The notes under the pieces: model-generated | Seen by the model: only the letters and a program-made list of their open reading frames with translations | Told to the model about the DNA's origin: nothing | The model's database searches: none | Shown here: in pieces, positions 48,294 through 57,550 of the stretch | Numbering within the stretch: position 1 is the stretch's first letter | Layout of the letters: every line of letters starts with the position of its first letter | Made by a program: the position numbers and the translations under genes | From: Sulfitobacter faviae | GTDB taxonomy: Bacteria; Pseudomonadota; Alphaproteobacteria; Rhodobacterales; Rhodobacteraceae | Length of the DNA stretch: 64,000 nt | Assembly: GCF_029870955.1 (NCBI RefSeq) | Contig: NZ_PGFQ01000001.1 | Coordinates: 806,001-870,000 of the forward strand | Direction of reading: 5' to 3'

Positions 48294-49247
48294 GTGACAC
48301 GTCCAGAACTGACGACGCTGACCAAGCGGCGAGAGGCGGCGCTCAGGGCGATGCGGGATCACGGCATCTCGCAGCGCCGGGCCTGTCGGCTTGTCGGTGT
48401 CGACCCAAAGACAGTCCGGCGCGAACGCCCGCCGGACTGCCCTGAGATCCGCAAGGAGATGCAGGAGATCGCCGGAAAGCGGCGCCGGTTCGGCTACCGC
48501 CGGATTGGCGTGTTGCTTGAGCGCAAGGGCATGAAAATGAATCACAAGAAACTGTATCGGCTCTACCGGGAAGAAGGGTTGTCAGTGAAGCGGCGGCGCG
48601 GCCGCAAGCGGGCCCGTGGAACGCGCTCCCCGATGCCGGAGGCTGCGTATCCCAATGCGCGCTGGTCTCTGGACTTCCTGGCTGACAGCTTCGGCCCATC
48701 CCGGAAATTCCGCATCCTGGCAGTGATAGACGATTGCAGCCGCGAAAACCTGTGCCTGATTGCTGACACCAGCATCTCCGGCGCGCGTGTTGCGCGTGAG
48801 CTGGATGCGCTGGTGCGGATCTACGGTAAACCCGGATGCATAGTCAGCGATCGAGCCATTGGAACGCCATTGGTCCGAGAGACAATGGCGAGGGGGACAG
48901 AGTTCACGAGCCGGGCCATTCTGAGGTGGGCCGATCAGAACGCAATTCCGTGGCACTATATCGACCCAGGGAAGCCGCAGCAGAACGCCTTCATCGAGTC
49001 ATTCAACGGCAGCCTGCGCGACGAACTGCTGAACGAGGAGATATTTGACACCCTGGACGACGCCCGCCGGAAGCTGGCGCTCTGGCGTTACGATTACAAC
49101 ACCGTCAGGCCGCACTCATCGCTCGGGAACAAAACACCGGCCGAAGCGCGCCGGACGCTTGAGCAATTTGAGGGCTCCGCGCCCGGCGCGCTTGCCAAGC
49201 CCGAAACCGACGACTATCAAAATCAAACCCGCAGACTCTCGTCATGA
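48294..49247 (+). pseudogene. IS3-family transposase (OrfB) of a second, truncated element, with an insertion in the catalytic core
   Basis: The frame contains the HTH_21 part ([44 protein letters not shown]) and an rve core ending [14 protein letters not shown]. The orfA portion is missing, cut off where the first IS3 element abuts. The usual core segment SDNGTEF is split: about 13 extra residues ([14 protein letters not shown] replacing N) stand between SD and GTEF at 48850-48897. They are built around a hairpin CGCCATTG / CAATGGCG (48865-48890). The enzyme is therefore probably inactive. Confidence 0.75.
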
Positions 49248-49273
49248 ACGAGGGACCAGTGGGGGGCAGGTCA
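48294..49273 (+). mobile_element. Remnant of a second IS3-family element
   Basis: The right end lies at 49273, where the sequence reads GTGGGGGGCAGGTCA. Inward this is TGACCTGCCCCCCAC, a typical IS3-family terminus with TG..CA ends. The left end and orfA are gone. The next 177 bp (49274-49450) up to uglY hold no gene. Confidence 0.65.
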
Positions 49274-49450
49274 CGCCGCATAAGATCGCGCTGAAAAGCT
49301 GCTGGCGTTGATGCGGCGATTAGCTTGGCAGATTAACAGATATCCCATTATCAAATCTCGCCGAACAGAGCTGTCGTCAGTTTACCGATGGTCGCCCCCT
49401 CTCCGTTTCGATTATCCTGATGGAAACAGCCCATTTCTTCTGGAGCATCC

Positions 49451-50318
49451 ATGAGCACAAAATATTTCGCGCCACACGGGGGCACCCCGGACAAGAGCAG
49501 CTTCTTACCGATCGCGCCATCTTCAAGGATGCCTATGCCGTCATTCCGAAGGGCACAATGCGGGACATCGTTACCAGCTTTCTGCCCTTCTGGGAGGAGA
49601 CGCGCCTTTGGGTCATCGCGCGGCCAATGAGTGGGTTTGCCGAGACTTTTTCTCAATACATCATGGAAGTGCAGCCCGGCGGGGGCTCTGACAAAGCCGA
49701 GCTGGACCCGGAGGCCGAAGGCATCCTTTTCGTGGTGGAAGGCACCGCGACTTTGCGGGTCGGTGGCGAGTCCTATAAGCTGAGCCCGGGCGGCTATGCG
49801 TATCTGCCCCCATCAAGCGGCTGGACCCTGCGAAACGAAGGAGACGAAGTCTTGCGGTTCCACTGGGTGCGCAAGGCCTATGAGGCCGTCGCGGGGTTGG
49901 ATATGCCCGACGTATTGGTCCTGAACGAAAACGATATCGAACCGACGCCAATGCCCGGCACGGATGGCAAATGGTCGACAACCCGCTTTGTCGATCCGTC
50001 CGACCTGCGCCACGACATGCATGTCACGATTGTTACCTTCGAACCGGGCGGCGTGATCCCTTTCCTTGAGACACATGTGATGGAGCATGGGCTCTATGTT
50101 TTGGAGGGCAAAGCGGTTTACAATCTGAACAATGACTGGGTCGAAGTCGAAGCTGGCGACTATATGTGGCTTCGCGCTTTTTGCCCTCAGGCGTGCTATG
50201 CGGGGGGCCGGGGCGGTTCCGCTACCTGCTTTACAAGGACGTAAACCGGCATATGGCGCTTCGTCCCGGAACTGCGTCATACCCTCAGCATCAGCGGCTT
50301 AAGGCTGCGGCCGAGTAA
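49451..50318 (+). CDS. uglY: (S)-ureidoglycine aminohydrolase, two frame breaks
   Basis: This cupin enzyme hydrolyses ureidoglycine to ureidoglycolate and ammonia in allantoin breakdown. The protein opens MSTKYFAPHGG, then breaks at the G run 49478-49482 (one added G gives HPGQEQLLTDRAIFKD). It runs through two cupin domains (PGGGSDKAELDPEAEGILFVVEGTATL and PGGVIPFLETHVMEHGLYVLEGKAVY), then breaks at 50202-50207. One added G leads to GGPGRFRYLLYKDVNRHMAL and a stop at 50316-50318, overlapping the bhcR stop. The total length, about 289 residues, fits the family. It is the first chromosomal gene after the island. Confidence 0.86.
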
Positions 50319-51147
50319 CGTCGCCTCCGATTGCGAGGCTCAATTCATGAGCCGCCTTGATGACGGGGCGGCTCAGTTCTTCGACCTCTGACGCGCCGAC
50401 CCTGCTTGTCGGCCCCGATATCGAGATCCCCGCGACAGCTTCGCCATTCATGTCGAATACCGGCGCTGCGATACAGCGCATGCCCTCGTTTCTCTCTTCA
50501 TTATCGACTGAAAAACCGCTTTCCCGAATGGCTTCGAGGTTCTGGCGCAGGGCTGCCGGATCAACGATCGTATGGGCGGTGAAGCGCGTCATCTGCCCCT
50601 TCGACAGAAGCTTGTCCAAACGCTCAGGCTCCATATAGGCGAGCAACGCCTTACCGATGCCGGAGGCATGCATTGGCGACAGGCTGCCGGGTGGGAAAAA
50701 GGCACGGATGTTCGCATGTGTTTCCACCTGGCTCAGAAACAAAACCGCATCTTCTTGCCCCTTGCCGATATTGGCTGTTTCACCGGTCGTTTCCATCAGC
50801 TTTCGCATGATGGGTCGCGCACGATCGACAAGGCTCGTGCGCCGAAGGAAACGCGCGCCGATCACAAAGGCGCGCGGGCCAACGTACCAAACCTGCTCTT
50901 CGTGATCGAATTCGACCAGCCCCCTGCCCTCGAGCGTTACAAGGATGCGGTAGACGGTCGCTGGCGATTGGCGCATTTCATCCGCCAGCTTGGTGAGCGG
51001 TTTGCCCTGTGCTTCGCTCAGATACTCAAAGACCTCCATGGCCCGGTCGAGCGATTTGATCGTGTTCTGCGCGGTCTTGTCCGTCCAGCCGCGCGGCCTT
51101 CCGCGTGCCCTGCGAGCCGCCCCAGAACCATTTTCTTGAGAATCCAT
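50299..51147 (-). CDS. bhcR: IclR-family regulator of the beta-hydroxyaspartate cycle
   Basis: The 282-residue regulator has an N-terminal winged HTH (LDRAMEVFEYLSEAQGKPLTKLADEMRQSPATVYRILVTLEGRGLV) and an IclR ligand-binding domain (HASGIGKALLAYMEPERLDKLL). It is divergent from bhcABCD, the position of BhcR in Paracoccus denitrificans, where glyoxylate is the effector. I chose ATG 51147 (MDSQENGSG) because the longer reading to 51231 starts with a hydrophobic stretch unlike the family. It ends 20 bp into uglY, convergent. Confidence 0.83.
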   Translation of the reverse strand: MDSQENGSGAARRARGRPRGWTDKTAQNTIKSLDRAMEVFEYLSEAQGKPLTKLADEMRQSPATVYRILVTLEGRGLVEFDHEEQVWYVGPRAFVIGARFLRRTSLVDRARPIMRKLMETTGETANIGKGQEDAVLFLSQVETHANIRAFFPPGSLSPMHASGIGKALLAYMEPERLDKLLSKGQMTRFTAHTIVDPAALRQNLEAIRESGFSVDNEERNEGMRCIAAPVFDMNGEAVAGISISGPTSRVGASEVEELSRPVIKAAHELSLAIGGDVTRPQP

Positions 51148-51316
51148 AAGAACTTTTCGCTCACATGTGAAAGATAAACTCACGATATGAAAAATATAAG
51201 CCACTGACAAAACTCGGAATAACCAGAGCATTTAAAAAATGAAAGCTCATTTCAAAAAAGTATCAGCCCGCCTCGGCCCCGTCTACTGTGAGATCAACAA
51301 CGGAAGGAGACCGTCC
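51148..51316. promoter_or_regulatory. Divergent control region between bhcR and bhcA
   Basis: The AT-rich 169-bp region contains the perfect palindrome TCACATGTGA (51161-51170) and the gapped repeat TGAAA-N5-TTTCA (51240-51254). Either could be a BhcR operator. The bhcA ribosome-binding site is GGAAGGAG (51302-51309). Confidence 0.45.
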
Positions 51317-52505
51317 ATGAGCTTTCAAAATCCCGTTTTCATCCCGGGCCCGACGAACATCCCCGAAAGCCTGCGCAAGGCCTGCGACATGCCGACGATC
51401 GACCACCGATCACCGCTGTTCGGCCAAATTCTGCATCCCGCGCGTGCAGGTGTTCGGCAGATCCTGAAAAGCGACAACGCAGAGGTCTTCATTTTCCCGT
51501 CCACTGGCACGGGGGGTGGGAAACCGCGCTGACCAATACGTTGTCGCCCGGTGACAAAGTGCTTGCGGCGCGCAATGGCATGTTCAGTCATCGTTGGATC
51601 GATATGTGCCAGCGCCATGGCCTTTCCGTGCAAGTAGTCGAAACCACATGGGGCGCGGGGCTTCCGGCGGATCGCTATGAAGAGATTCTGACCGCGGATA
51701 AGAACCACGAGATCAAGGCGGTCCTTGCCACACATAATGAAACGGCCACCGGCGTGAAATCGGACATCGCGGCGGTGCGCCGTGCGCTGGATGCATCGGG
51801 TCATCCTGCGATGCTGTTCATCGATGGGGTATCGTCGATTGCCTCGATGGATTTCCGCTTCGACGAATGGGGCGTGGACGTTGCCGTGACCGGGTCGCAA
51901 AAAGGGTTCATGCTGCCCGCAGGCCTCGCCATCGTTGGCTTCTCACCCAAGGCGATGGAGGCCACTAAGACCGCCACTCTGCCCCGCACTTTTTTCGATG
52001 TGCATGACATGGCGAAGGGCTACGCGAACAACGCCTATCCCTACACGCCTGCGGTGGGTCTGCTGAACGGGTTGAACCAGGCCTGTGATATGCTGCTGCG
52101 CGAGGGTCTGGAGAATGTGTTTGCCCGGCATCACCGAATTGCTGAGGGCGTGCGCGCGGCGGTCGGCGCTTGGGGCTTGATCTTTGCGCCACCGATCCTT
52201 CGGTCTACTCCGACACCGTCAGCGCCATTCGGACACCGGAAGGCTTTAACGCCACCGATATCGTGACACATGCCGCCAACCGGTATGGGGTCGCTTTTGG
52301 CGTGGGCCTTGGGGAGGTCGCCGGCAAGGTGTTTCGGATCGGCCACCTCGGCAGCCTTACGGATGTCATGGCCCTCTCCGGTATTGCGACGGCAGAGATG
52401 TGCATGGTCGATCTTGGACTGAACATCGAACTCGGTTCCGGGGTCGCGGCGGCCCAAGAGTATTATCGCGGCCATTCTGCGGCAGCGCAGAAGGACGCTG
52501 CGTGA
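51317..52505 (+). CDS. bhcA: Aspartate-glyoxylate aminotransferase, two frame breaks
   Basis: BhcA transfers the amino group of aspartate to glyoxylate, giving glycine and oxaloacetate, as the entry to the beta-hydroxyaspartate cycle. This class V PLP enzyme starts MSFQNPVFIPGPTNIPE and carries the PLP lysine in AVTGSQKGFMLP. The frame is lost in the G run 51511-51516 (repair: GTGGWETALTNTL) and near 52178 (repair: AWGLDLCATDPSVYS), giving about 396 residues. The stop overlaps the bhcB start (TGATG). A GGAAGGAG sequence supports ATG 51317. Confidence 0.88.
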
Positions 52506-53476
52506 TGAAGGACACTCAGATGTACATCCCCACTTACGAGGACATGCTAGAGGCTCACGCGCGGATCGGCCCTCACATCCGTCGCACGCCGGTCCGCACC
52601 TCGGACTACCTCAACGAACTGGCCGGTTGCGAGCTGTTCTTCAAATGCGAAAATTTTCAGGAGCCCGGTGCCTTCAAAGTGCGGGGCGCCTCGAACGCGG
52701 TCTTCGGGCTGAGTGACGAACAGGCGGCCAAAGGTGTCGCGACCCATTCCTCTGGCAACCATGCCTCCTGCCTGTCTTATGCCGCTTTGAAGCGCGGCAT
52801 TCCCTGCAACGTGGTGATGCCGCGCACAGCGCCGCAGGCGAAGAAGGACACGGTGCGCCGTTTTGGCGGCGTCATTACCGAATGCGAGCCGTCGACCAGT
52901 TCCCGCGAAGCGACCTTTGCCGAGGTACAGGCCGCGACGGGGGGCGATTTTGTCCATCCCTACAACGATCCGCGCGTGATCGCCGGTCAAGGCACCTGCG
53001 CGCGCGAGTTCATGGAGCAGACGGATGGTCTTGACGCGGCGGTGGCGCCCATCGGCGGCGGCGGCATGATCTCTGGCACTTGCCTCACCCTCGCGACCCT
53101 CGCACCTGAGACTCAGATCATCGCCGCCGAACCTGAACAGGCAGACGACGCTTACCGCAGCTTCAAGGCGGGCCATATCATTGCCGACGATGCGCCCAAA
53201 ACCATTGCCGATGGGCTTCTGGTCCCGCTCAAGGACCTGACTTGGCATTTCGTCTCGAACCATGTGTCCGAGATCTACACAGCGTCGGAGCAAGAGATCC
53301 TAGAGGCGATGAAGCTGACGTGGAAACATCTGCGCGTGGTGATGGAGCCATCCTCTGCTGTGCCGCTCGCGACAGTTCTCAGAAACCCGGAAGCGTTTAA
53401 GGGCAAACGCGTTGGCCTGATCATCACGGGCGGCAATGTCGACCTCGACAGGCTGCCATGGCTGAACGCCGCTTGA
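52505..53476 (+). CDS. bhcB: Beta-hydroxyaspartate dehydratase
   Basis: The 323-residue PLP enzyme of the threonine/serine dehydratase fold turns erythro-beta-hydroxyaspartate into iminosuccinate. The PLP lysine lies in EPGAFKVRGA and the substrate loop in SSGNHA. A glycine-rich phosphate-binding loop appears at PIGGGGMISG. Identity rests on its place between bhcA and bhcC; sequence alone would also fit a threonine dehydratase. It is cotranscribed with bhcA. Confidence 0.87.
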   Translation: MKDTQMYIPTYEDMLEAHARIGPHIRRTPVRTSDYLNELAGCELFFKCENFQEPGAFKVRGASNAVFGLSDEQAAKGVATHSSGNHASCLSYAALKRGIPCNVVMPRTAPQAKKDTVRRFGGVITECEPSTSSREATFAEVQAATGGDFVHPYNDPRVIAGQGTCAREFMEQTDGLDAAVAPIGGGGMISGTCLTLATLAPETQIIAAEPEQADDAYRSFKAGHIIADDAPKTIADGLLVPLKDLTWHFVSNHVSEIYTASEQEILEAMKLTWKHLRVVMEPSSAVPLATVLRNPEAFKGKRVGLIITGGNVDLDRLPWLNAA

Positions 53477-53508
53477 TCCCAAATGACTGAAAATTAAGGA
53501 GCACGGAC

Positions 53509-54672
53509 ATGAAAGATATGACCAATCTCGACGCATACGAAGTGGGCTACGATATTCCGGCAAAACCCGGCATGGACGAGGCCGACATTCAAACCCCGAG
53601 CCTTGTGCTCGATCTTGACGCGCTGGAGCGCAACATCAAGAAGATGGGGGATTACGCCAAGGCGCATGGCATGCGCCACCGGACCCATGGCAAAATGCAC
53701 AAGTCGGTCGACGTGCAAAGGCTTCAGGAAAAGCTCGGCGGTGCCTGCGGTGTCTGCTGCCAGAAAGTCTCCGAGGCCGAGGTTTTTGCCCGGGGTGGCA
53801 TCAAGGATATCCTCGTCTCGAACCAAGTGCGCGATCCTGCCAAGATCGACCGTCTTGCCCGCCTGCCCAAGCTTGGCGCCCGCACGATCTGTTGCGTGGA
53901 CGATCTTGCCAATGTGGCCGACCTGTCGTTGGCGGCGCGGACACATGGCACCGAAATCGAATGTCTTGTCGAGATAGATTGCGGCGCCGGACGCTGCGGT
54001 GTGACCTCCACCTCTGACGTTGTTGAGATTGCCAAGGCCATCGACACGGCTGAGGGTCTTAAGTTCGCTGGCCTGCAGGCCTATCAGGGCGCAATGCAGC
54101 ACCTCGACAGCTATGACGAACGCAAGGCAAAAATAGATATCGCCGTGGCGATGGTCAAAGATGCGGTCGATACGTTGAAAACCGAGGGTTTGGCGTGTGA
54201 CATCGTCGGCGGTGGCGGCACCGGCTCCTACTATTTCGAGTCCAACTCTGGTGTGTATAACGAATTGCAGTGCGGCTCCTATGCCTTCATGGACGCGGAC
54301 TATGGGCGCATCCTCGACAAAAACGGCAACCGCATCGACCAAGGTGAATGGGAAAACGCCTTTTTTATCCTCACAAGCGTCATGAGCCATGCAAAGGCAG
54401 ACAAAGCGATCGTTGACGCGGGGCTCAAGGCTCAATCCGTCGATAGCGGCCTGCCGGTGGTCTACGGACGCGACGATGTCGAGTACGTTAAATGTTCGGA
54501 CGAGCATGGGGTCGTGATGGATCCGAACGGTGCGCTCCGTGTGAACGACAAGCTGAAGCTGGTTCCGGGACACTGCGACCCAACCGCCAATGTGCATGAC
54601 TGGTATGTCGGTGTGCGCAACGGCAAGGTCGAATGCCTCTGGCCTGTCTCGGCACGCGGTCACGCCTATTGA
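53509..54672 (+). CDS. bhcC: Beta-hydroxyaspartate aldolase
   Basis: BhcC joins glycine and glyoxylate to form beta-hydroxyaspartate. The 387-residue protein belongs to the D-threonine aldolase family: an alanine racemase-like barrel (IQTPSLVLDLDALERNIKKM, with the PLP lysine region RTHGKMHKS) followed by a C-terminal domain with metal-site residues (VVPGHCDPTANVHDWYVG). It is 32 bp downstream of bhcB with AAGGAG before the ATG. The preceding and following genes make the cycle assignment firm. A 195-bp gap follows before bhcD. Confidence 0.9.
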   Translation: MKDMTNLDAYEVGYDIPAKPGMDEADIQTPSLVLDLDALERNIKKMGDYAKAHGMRHRTHGKMHKSVDVQRLQEKLGGACGVCCQKVSEAEVFARGGIKDILVSNQVRDPAKIDRLARLPKLGARTICCVDDLANVADLSLAARTHGTEIECLVEIDCGAGRCGVTSTSDVVEIAKAIDTAEGLKFAGLQAYQGAMQHLDSYDERKAKIDIAVAMVKDAVDTLKTEGLACDIVGGGGTGSYYFESNSGVYNELQCGSYAFMDADYGRILDKNGNRIDQGEWENAFFILTSVMSHAKADKAIVDAGLKAQSVDSGLPVVYGRDDVEYVKCSDEHGVVMDPNGALRVNDKLKLVPGHCDPTANVHDWYVGVRNGKVECLWPVSARGHAY

Positions 54673-54867
54673 TCAGCCGGTTCACGGCTGGGCGGCTGCG
54701 TCGTCGCCAAAGACCTGCGCCCCCCTGACCCGGTTTCTCCCGACCCGCACAGGGGGCGCTCTCATTCAAGATAGGTGTCAAACCGCGCTTATCTGCTCGG
54801 AGCCGGCGGCTCAAAGCTGCTGGCCCGCCTCCCGGACTGCTCTGACCCGAAGAATTTGGAGACTAAA

Positions 54868-55833
54868 ATGCTGATCGTACCTGAACGTGAAATTGCCGAC
54901 CTCATGACCCGCGCGGCCGCTTTTGATGCCATCGAAAAGGTGTTCGCCGCGATGGCCTCCGGCGATGCCTACAACTTTCCGGTCGTTCGCGAAGCGATTG
55001 GCCACGAAGACGCGCTTTATGGGTTCAAAGGCGGATTTGACCGCGCGGGCTTGACCTTGGGGTTGAAGGCCGGTGGCTATTGGCCAAACAATCTGGAGAA
55101 ACGCGGGTTGATCAACCACCAATCCACTGTCTTCCTGTTTGATCCCGACAGCGGCAAGGTCAAGGCCATGGTGGGTGGCAACCTGCTGACCGCCCTGCGC
55201 ACGGCGGCGGCCTCCTCTGTGTCGATCAAGCACCTCGCGCGCAAAGACGCCTCCGTGCTCGGCATGGTCGGCGCAGGTCATCAAGCCACCTTTCAACTGC
55301 GCGCCGCCCTGGAGCAGCGCAACTTCGAAAAGGTGATCGGCTGGAATTATCACCCGGAGATGCTGCCCAATATCGAAAAGGTGGCTCAGGAAGCGGGAGT
55401 TCCCTTTGAGGCCGTCGACCTGCCCGCCATGACCGAAGCGGATGTCATCATCTCGATCACCTCCGCCTTTGCGCCCTCGCTGATGGCCGATCATGTCAGC
55501 CCCGGAACCCATGTCGCCTGCATGGGCACCGACACCAAGGGCAAACAGGAGGTCGAAGCCGCCCTGCTCGGGCGCGCTGCCGTTTTCACCGATGAGGTTG
55601 CGCAATCCGTGAGTATCGGCGAGGCGCAGCATGCCATCGCGGAGGGGATCATCACTGAGACCGACGTTGCCCAGCTCGGCGCGGTGATTAACGGAGACCA
55701 TCCGGGGCGCATCTCGAAGGATCAGATCACCCTGTTCGACGGTACCGGCGTGGGGCTACAGGATCTTGCTGTCGCGGCCAAAGTCGTCGATCTGGCTGTC
55801 GAGAAGGGCATCGCGGTCGAAGTGGACTTCTAG
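54868..55833 (+). CDS. bhcD: Iminosuccinate reductase
   Basis: The 321-residue enzyme of the ornithine cyclodeaminase/mu-crystallin family reduces iminosuccinate to aspartate, closing the cycle. The N-terminal region has GLKAGGYWPNN and the Rossmann motif VLGMVGAGHQATFQL. I chose ATG 54868 (MLIVPEREIADLM) over earlier starts. The 195 bp before it contain no gene. It may be read from the bhcA promoter or its own. Confidence 0.89.
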   Translation: MLIVPEREIADLMTRAAAFDAIEKVFAAMASGDAYNFPVVREAIGHEDALYGFKGGFDRAGLTLGLKAGGYWPNNLEKRGLINHQSTVFLFDPDSGKVKAMVGGNLLTALRTAAASSVSIKHLARKDASVLGMVGAGHQATFQLRAALEQRNFEKVIGWNYHPEMLPNIEKVAQEAGVPFEAVDLPAMTEADVIISITSAFAPSLMADHVSPGTHVACMGTDTKGKQEVEAALLGRAAVFTDEVAQSVSIGEAQHAIAEGIITETDVAQLGAVINGDHPGRISKDQITLFDGTGVGLQDLAVAAKVVDLAVEKGIAVEVDF

Positions 55834-55920
55834 CCCAAGCCCATAGCCTCCCAATAACTCACGTTCCGGGTCGCGCCAGAAACGGCGCGGCCTTTCGCGC
55901 GCAACAAGACGGTAGCTTTC

Positions 55921-56433
55921 ATGTTTCTGCCTCTGTCCCTGCTTTTTGTGGGCGCGGTTCTGATCCTGAACGGGTTCTGGATGTCCGGGCGGATCGCGAA
56001 TCGGGAGATCGTTGTCATCAACCTGGCGACGGCAGCGATCACGGCTGCCGTGGCTGCCTTATCGCTGACCCGCGCAATGACCCCAGAAGATGTCCGGACC
56101 GTGGCCCTGACCCTGCTCTTCAGCGTGACCTACCTTTGGGTGGCGGTTAACCGGCTGACCGGCGCAGACGGTCGGGGACTTGGCTGGTTCAGCCTCTTCG
56201 TCGCTCTCTCGGTCCTGCCCCAAGCCTATCAAGCGATCGTGACAGCGGCAGGCTTCGTCGCTCTATGGCTCGGGTTGTGTTGGCTGGCTTGGTCAGGTCT
56301 GTGGTTCTTGTATTTCGTCACATTGGCGTTGCAGAAACAGATACAAGGTCCGACAACCGTCGCGACCCTGGGCGCTGGCGTTCTGACGGCTTGGCTGCCC
56401 GCCCTTGTCTTATTGTACGGAGCGCATCCATGA
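55921..56433 (+). CDS. AmiS/UreI-family urea or amide channel
   Basis: The 170-residue inner-membrane protein has six hydrophobic segments and starts MFLPLSLLFVGAVLILNGFWM, the family N terminus. AmiS/UreI proteins let urea or short amides cross the membrane. In this setting it is likely to move urea released by ureidoglycolate lyase. It overlaps the downstream GAPDH homologue by an ATGA. Confidence 0.82.
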   Translation: MFLPLSLLFVGAVLILNGFWMSGRIANREIVVINLATAAITAAVAALSLTRAMTPEDVRTVALTLLFSVTYLWVAVNRLTGADGRGLGWFSLFVALSVLPQAYQAIVTAAGFVALWLGLCWLAWSGLWFLYFVTLALQKQIQGPTTVATLGAGVLTAWLPALVLLYGAHP

Positions 56434-57429
56434 CCGGCAAACTACGGGTTTTCATCAATGGCTTTGGCCGTATCGGCAGGACATTGCTGCGTCAGATCCT
56501 CGAAGACGACGCTCGGGCCGACGTGGAGATTGTGGGGATCAACGACATCGCCCCGCTGGAAACCTGCATCTACCTGCTTCGCTACGACAGTGTTTATGGC
56601 CCCCTTTGCGTTCCCGTGACTACAGGCGCCAATCAGGTGACGATTGGCGCAAAGACCATCCCCTTCACCCGAGCCAGATTTGCGGGCATTGGACCTGCGC
56701 GGCGTCGACGTGGTGCTGGAGTGTACCGGCAAGGTTCAGGAGCGACAGTTTGCGAAAGCTGGCATTGATGCCGGCGCGCGAAACGTGCTGATCTCGGGTC
56801 CATCGAAAGCGGCCGAACGGACCGTTGTCCTCGGCGCCAATGAGCAGGAGCTGGGCGACGCGCGGATCATTTCCAATGCCTCCTGTACGACCAACGCAAT
56901 CGCGCCACTGCTGCGTACCATCGATCTTGGGCTTGGCATATCGCGTGCGCATGTCACGACAATTCACTGTTACACCGGAAGCCAACCCACGGTGGACCAG
57001 CCCGGCGCCAGTTTGGAACGAAGTCGCGCGGCCGCCGTCTCAATGATACCGACATCCACAAGCGCTGCCGATCAGCTATTTAACATACTACCCGAGTTTT
57101 GTGACCGGCTCAGCGTGGCCGCCGTTCGCGTGCCTTGCATCTCGGTCTCGGCTATCGACGCGACGCTTCAACTTGCCGAACAGCCCGAAGGGTCATGCGT
57201 GGAATTTCTGCGCGAGGCCTTTGCAGGCTCGGCATTGGTTGGGCTTTGCGACGACCCCTGTGTTTCCACCGATTTCCGGGGCCGCCCTGAATCTTTGGTG
57301 ATCGCCCTTCCCGAAACGCAAGAGATCGAACACCGCCAACTGCGCGTCTTTGGCTGGTACGACAACGAATGGGGTTTCTCTGCAAGGATGCTGGATATGG
57401 CGTCGCGCATTGCACATAGGGGCTGCTAA
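56430..57429 (+). CDS. Glyceraldehyde-3-phosphate dehydrogenase homologue, one frame break
   Basis: The protein opens MTGKLRVFINGFGRIGRTLLRQIL (NAD-binding Rossmann fold) and contains the catalytic cysteine in SNASCTTNAIAPLL and the C-terminal GWYDNEWGFSARMLDM. The frame breaks near 56668-56673; two bases appear missing around FTR/EPDL, giving about 333 residues once repaired. It is the only break that does not fit a single G/C loss. The function may be GAPDH or a related phosphorylating dehydrogenase. The setting suggests use in gluconeogenesis from glyoxylate. Confidence 0.78.
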
Positions 57430-57474
57430 TCCCGCCCAGCAAGCTACCCGCATGATCCAAGACTGTCTTAGAGC

Positions 57475-57513
57475 AAAAAAATGCGGCGCAGGGTTTGCGC
57501 CGCATTCTTTTTT
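57475..57513. terminator. Bidirectional terminator between gap and the urate permease
   Basis: An A run (57475-57481), a perfect 10-bp stem ATGCGGCGCA / TGCGCCGCAT (57481-57490 and 57496-57505) and a T run (57508-57513) serve both convergent genes. Confidence 0.85.
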
Positions 57514-57550
57514 CATCATTCGCAACAGTACGCCTGCTGCAAAGGGTTTG

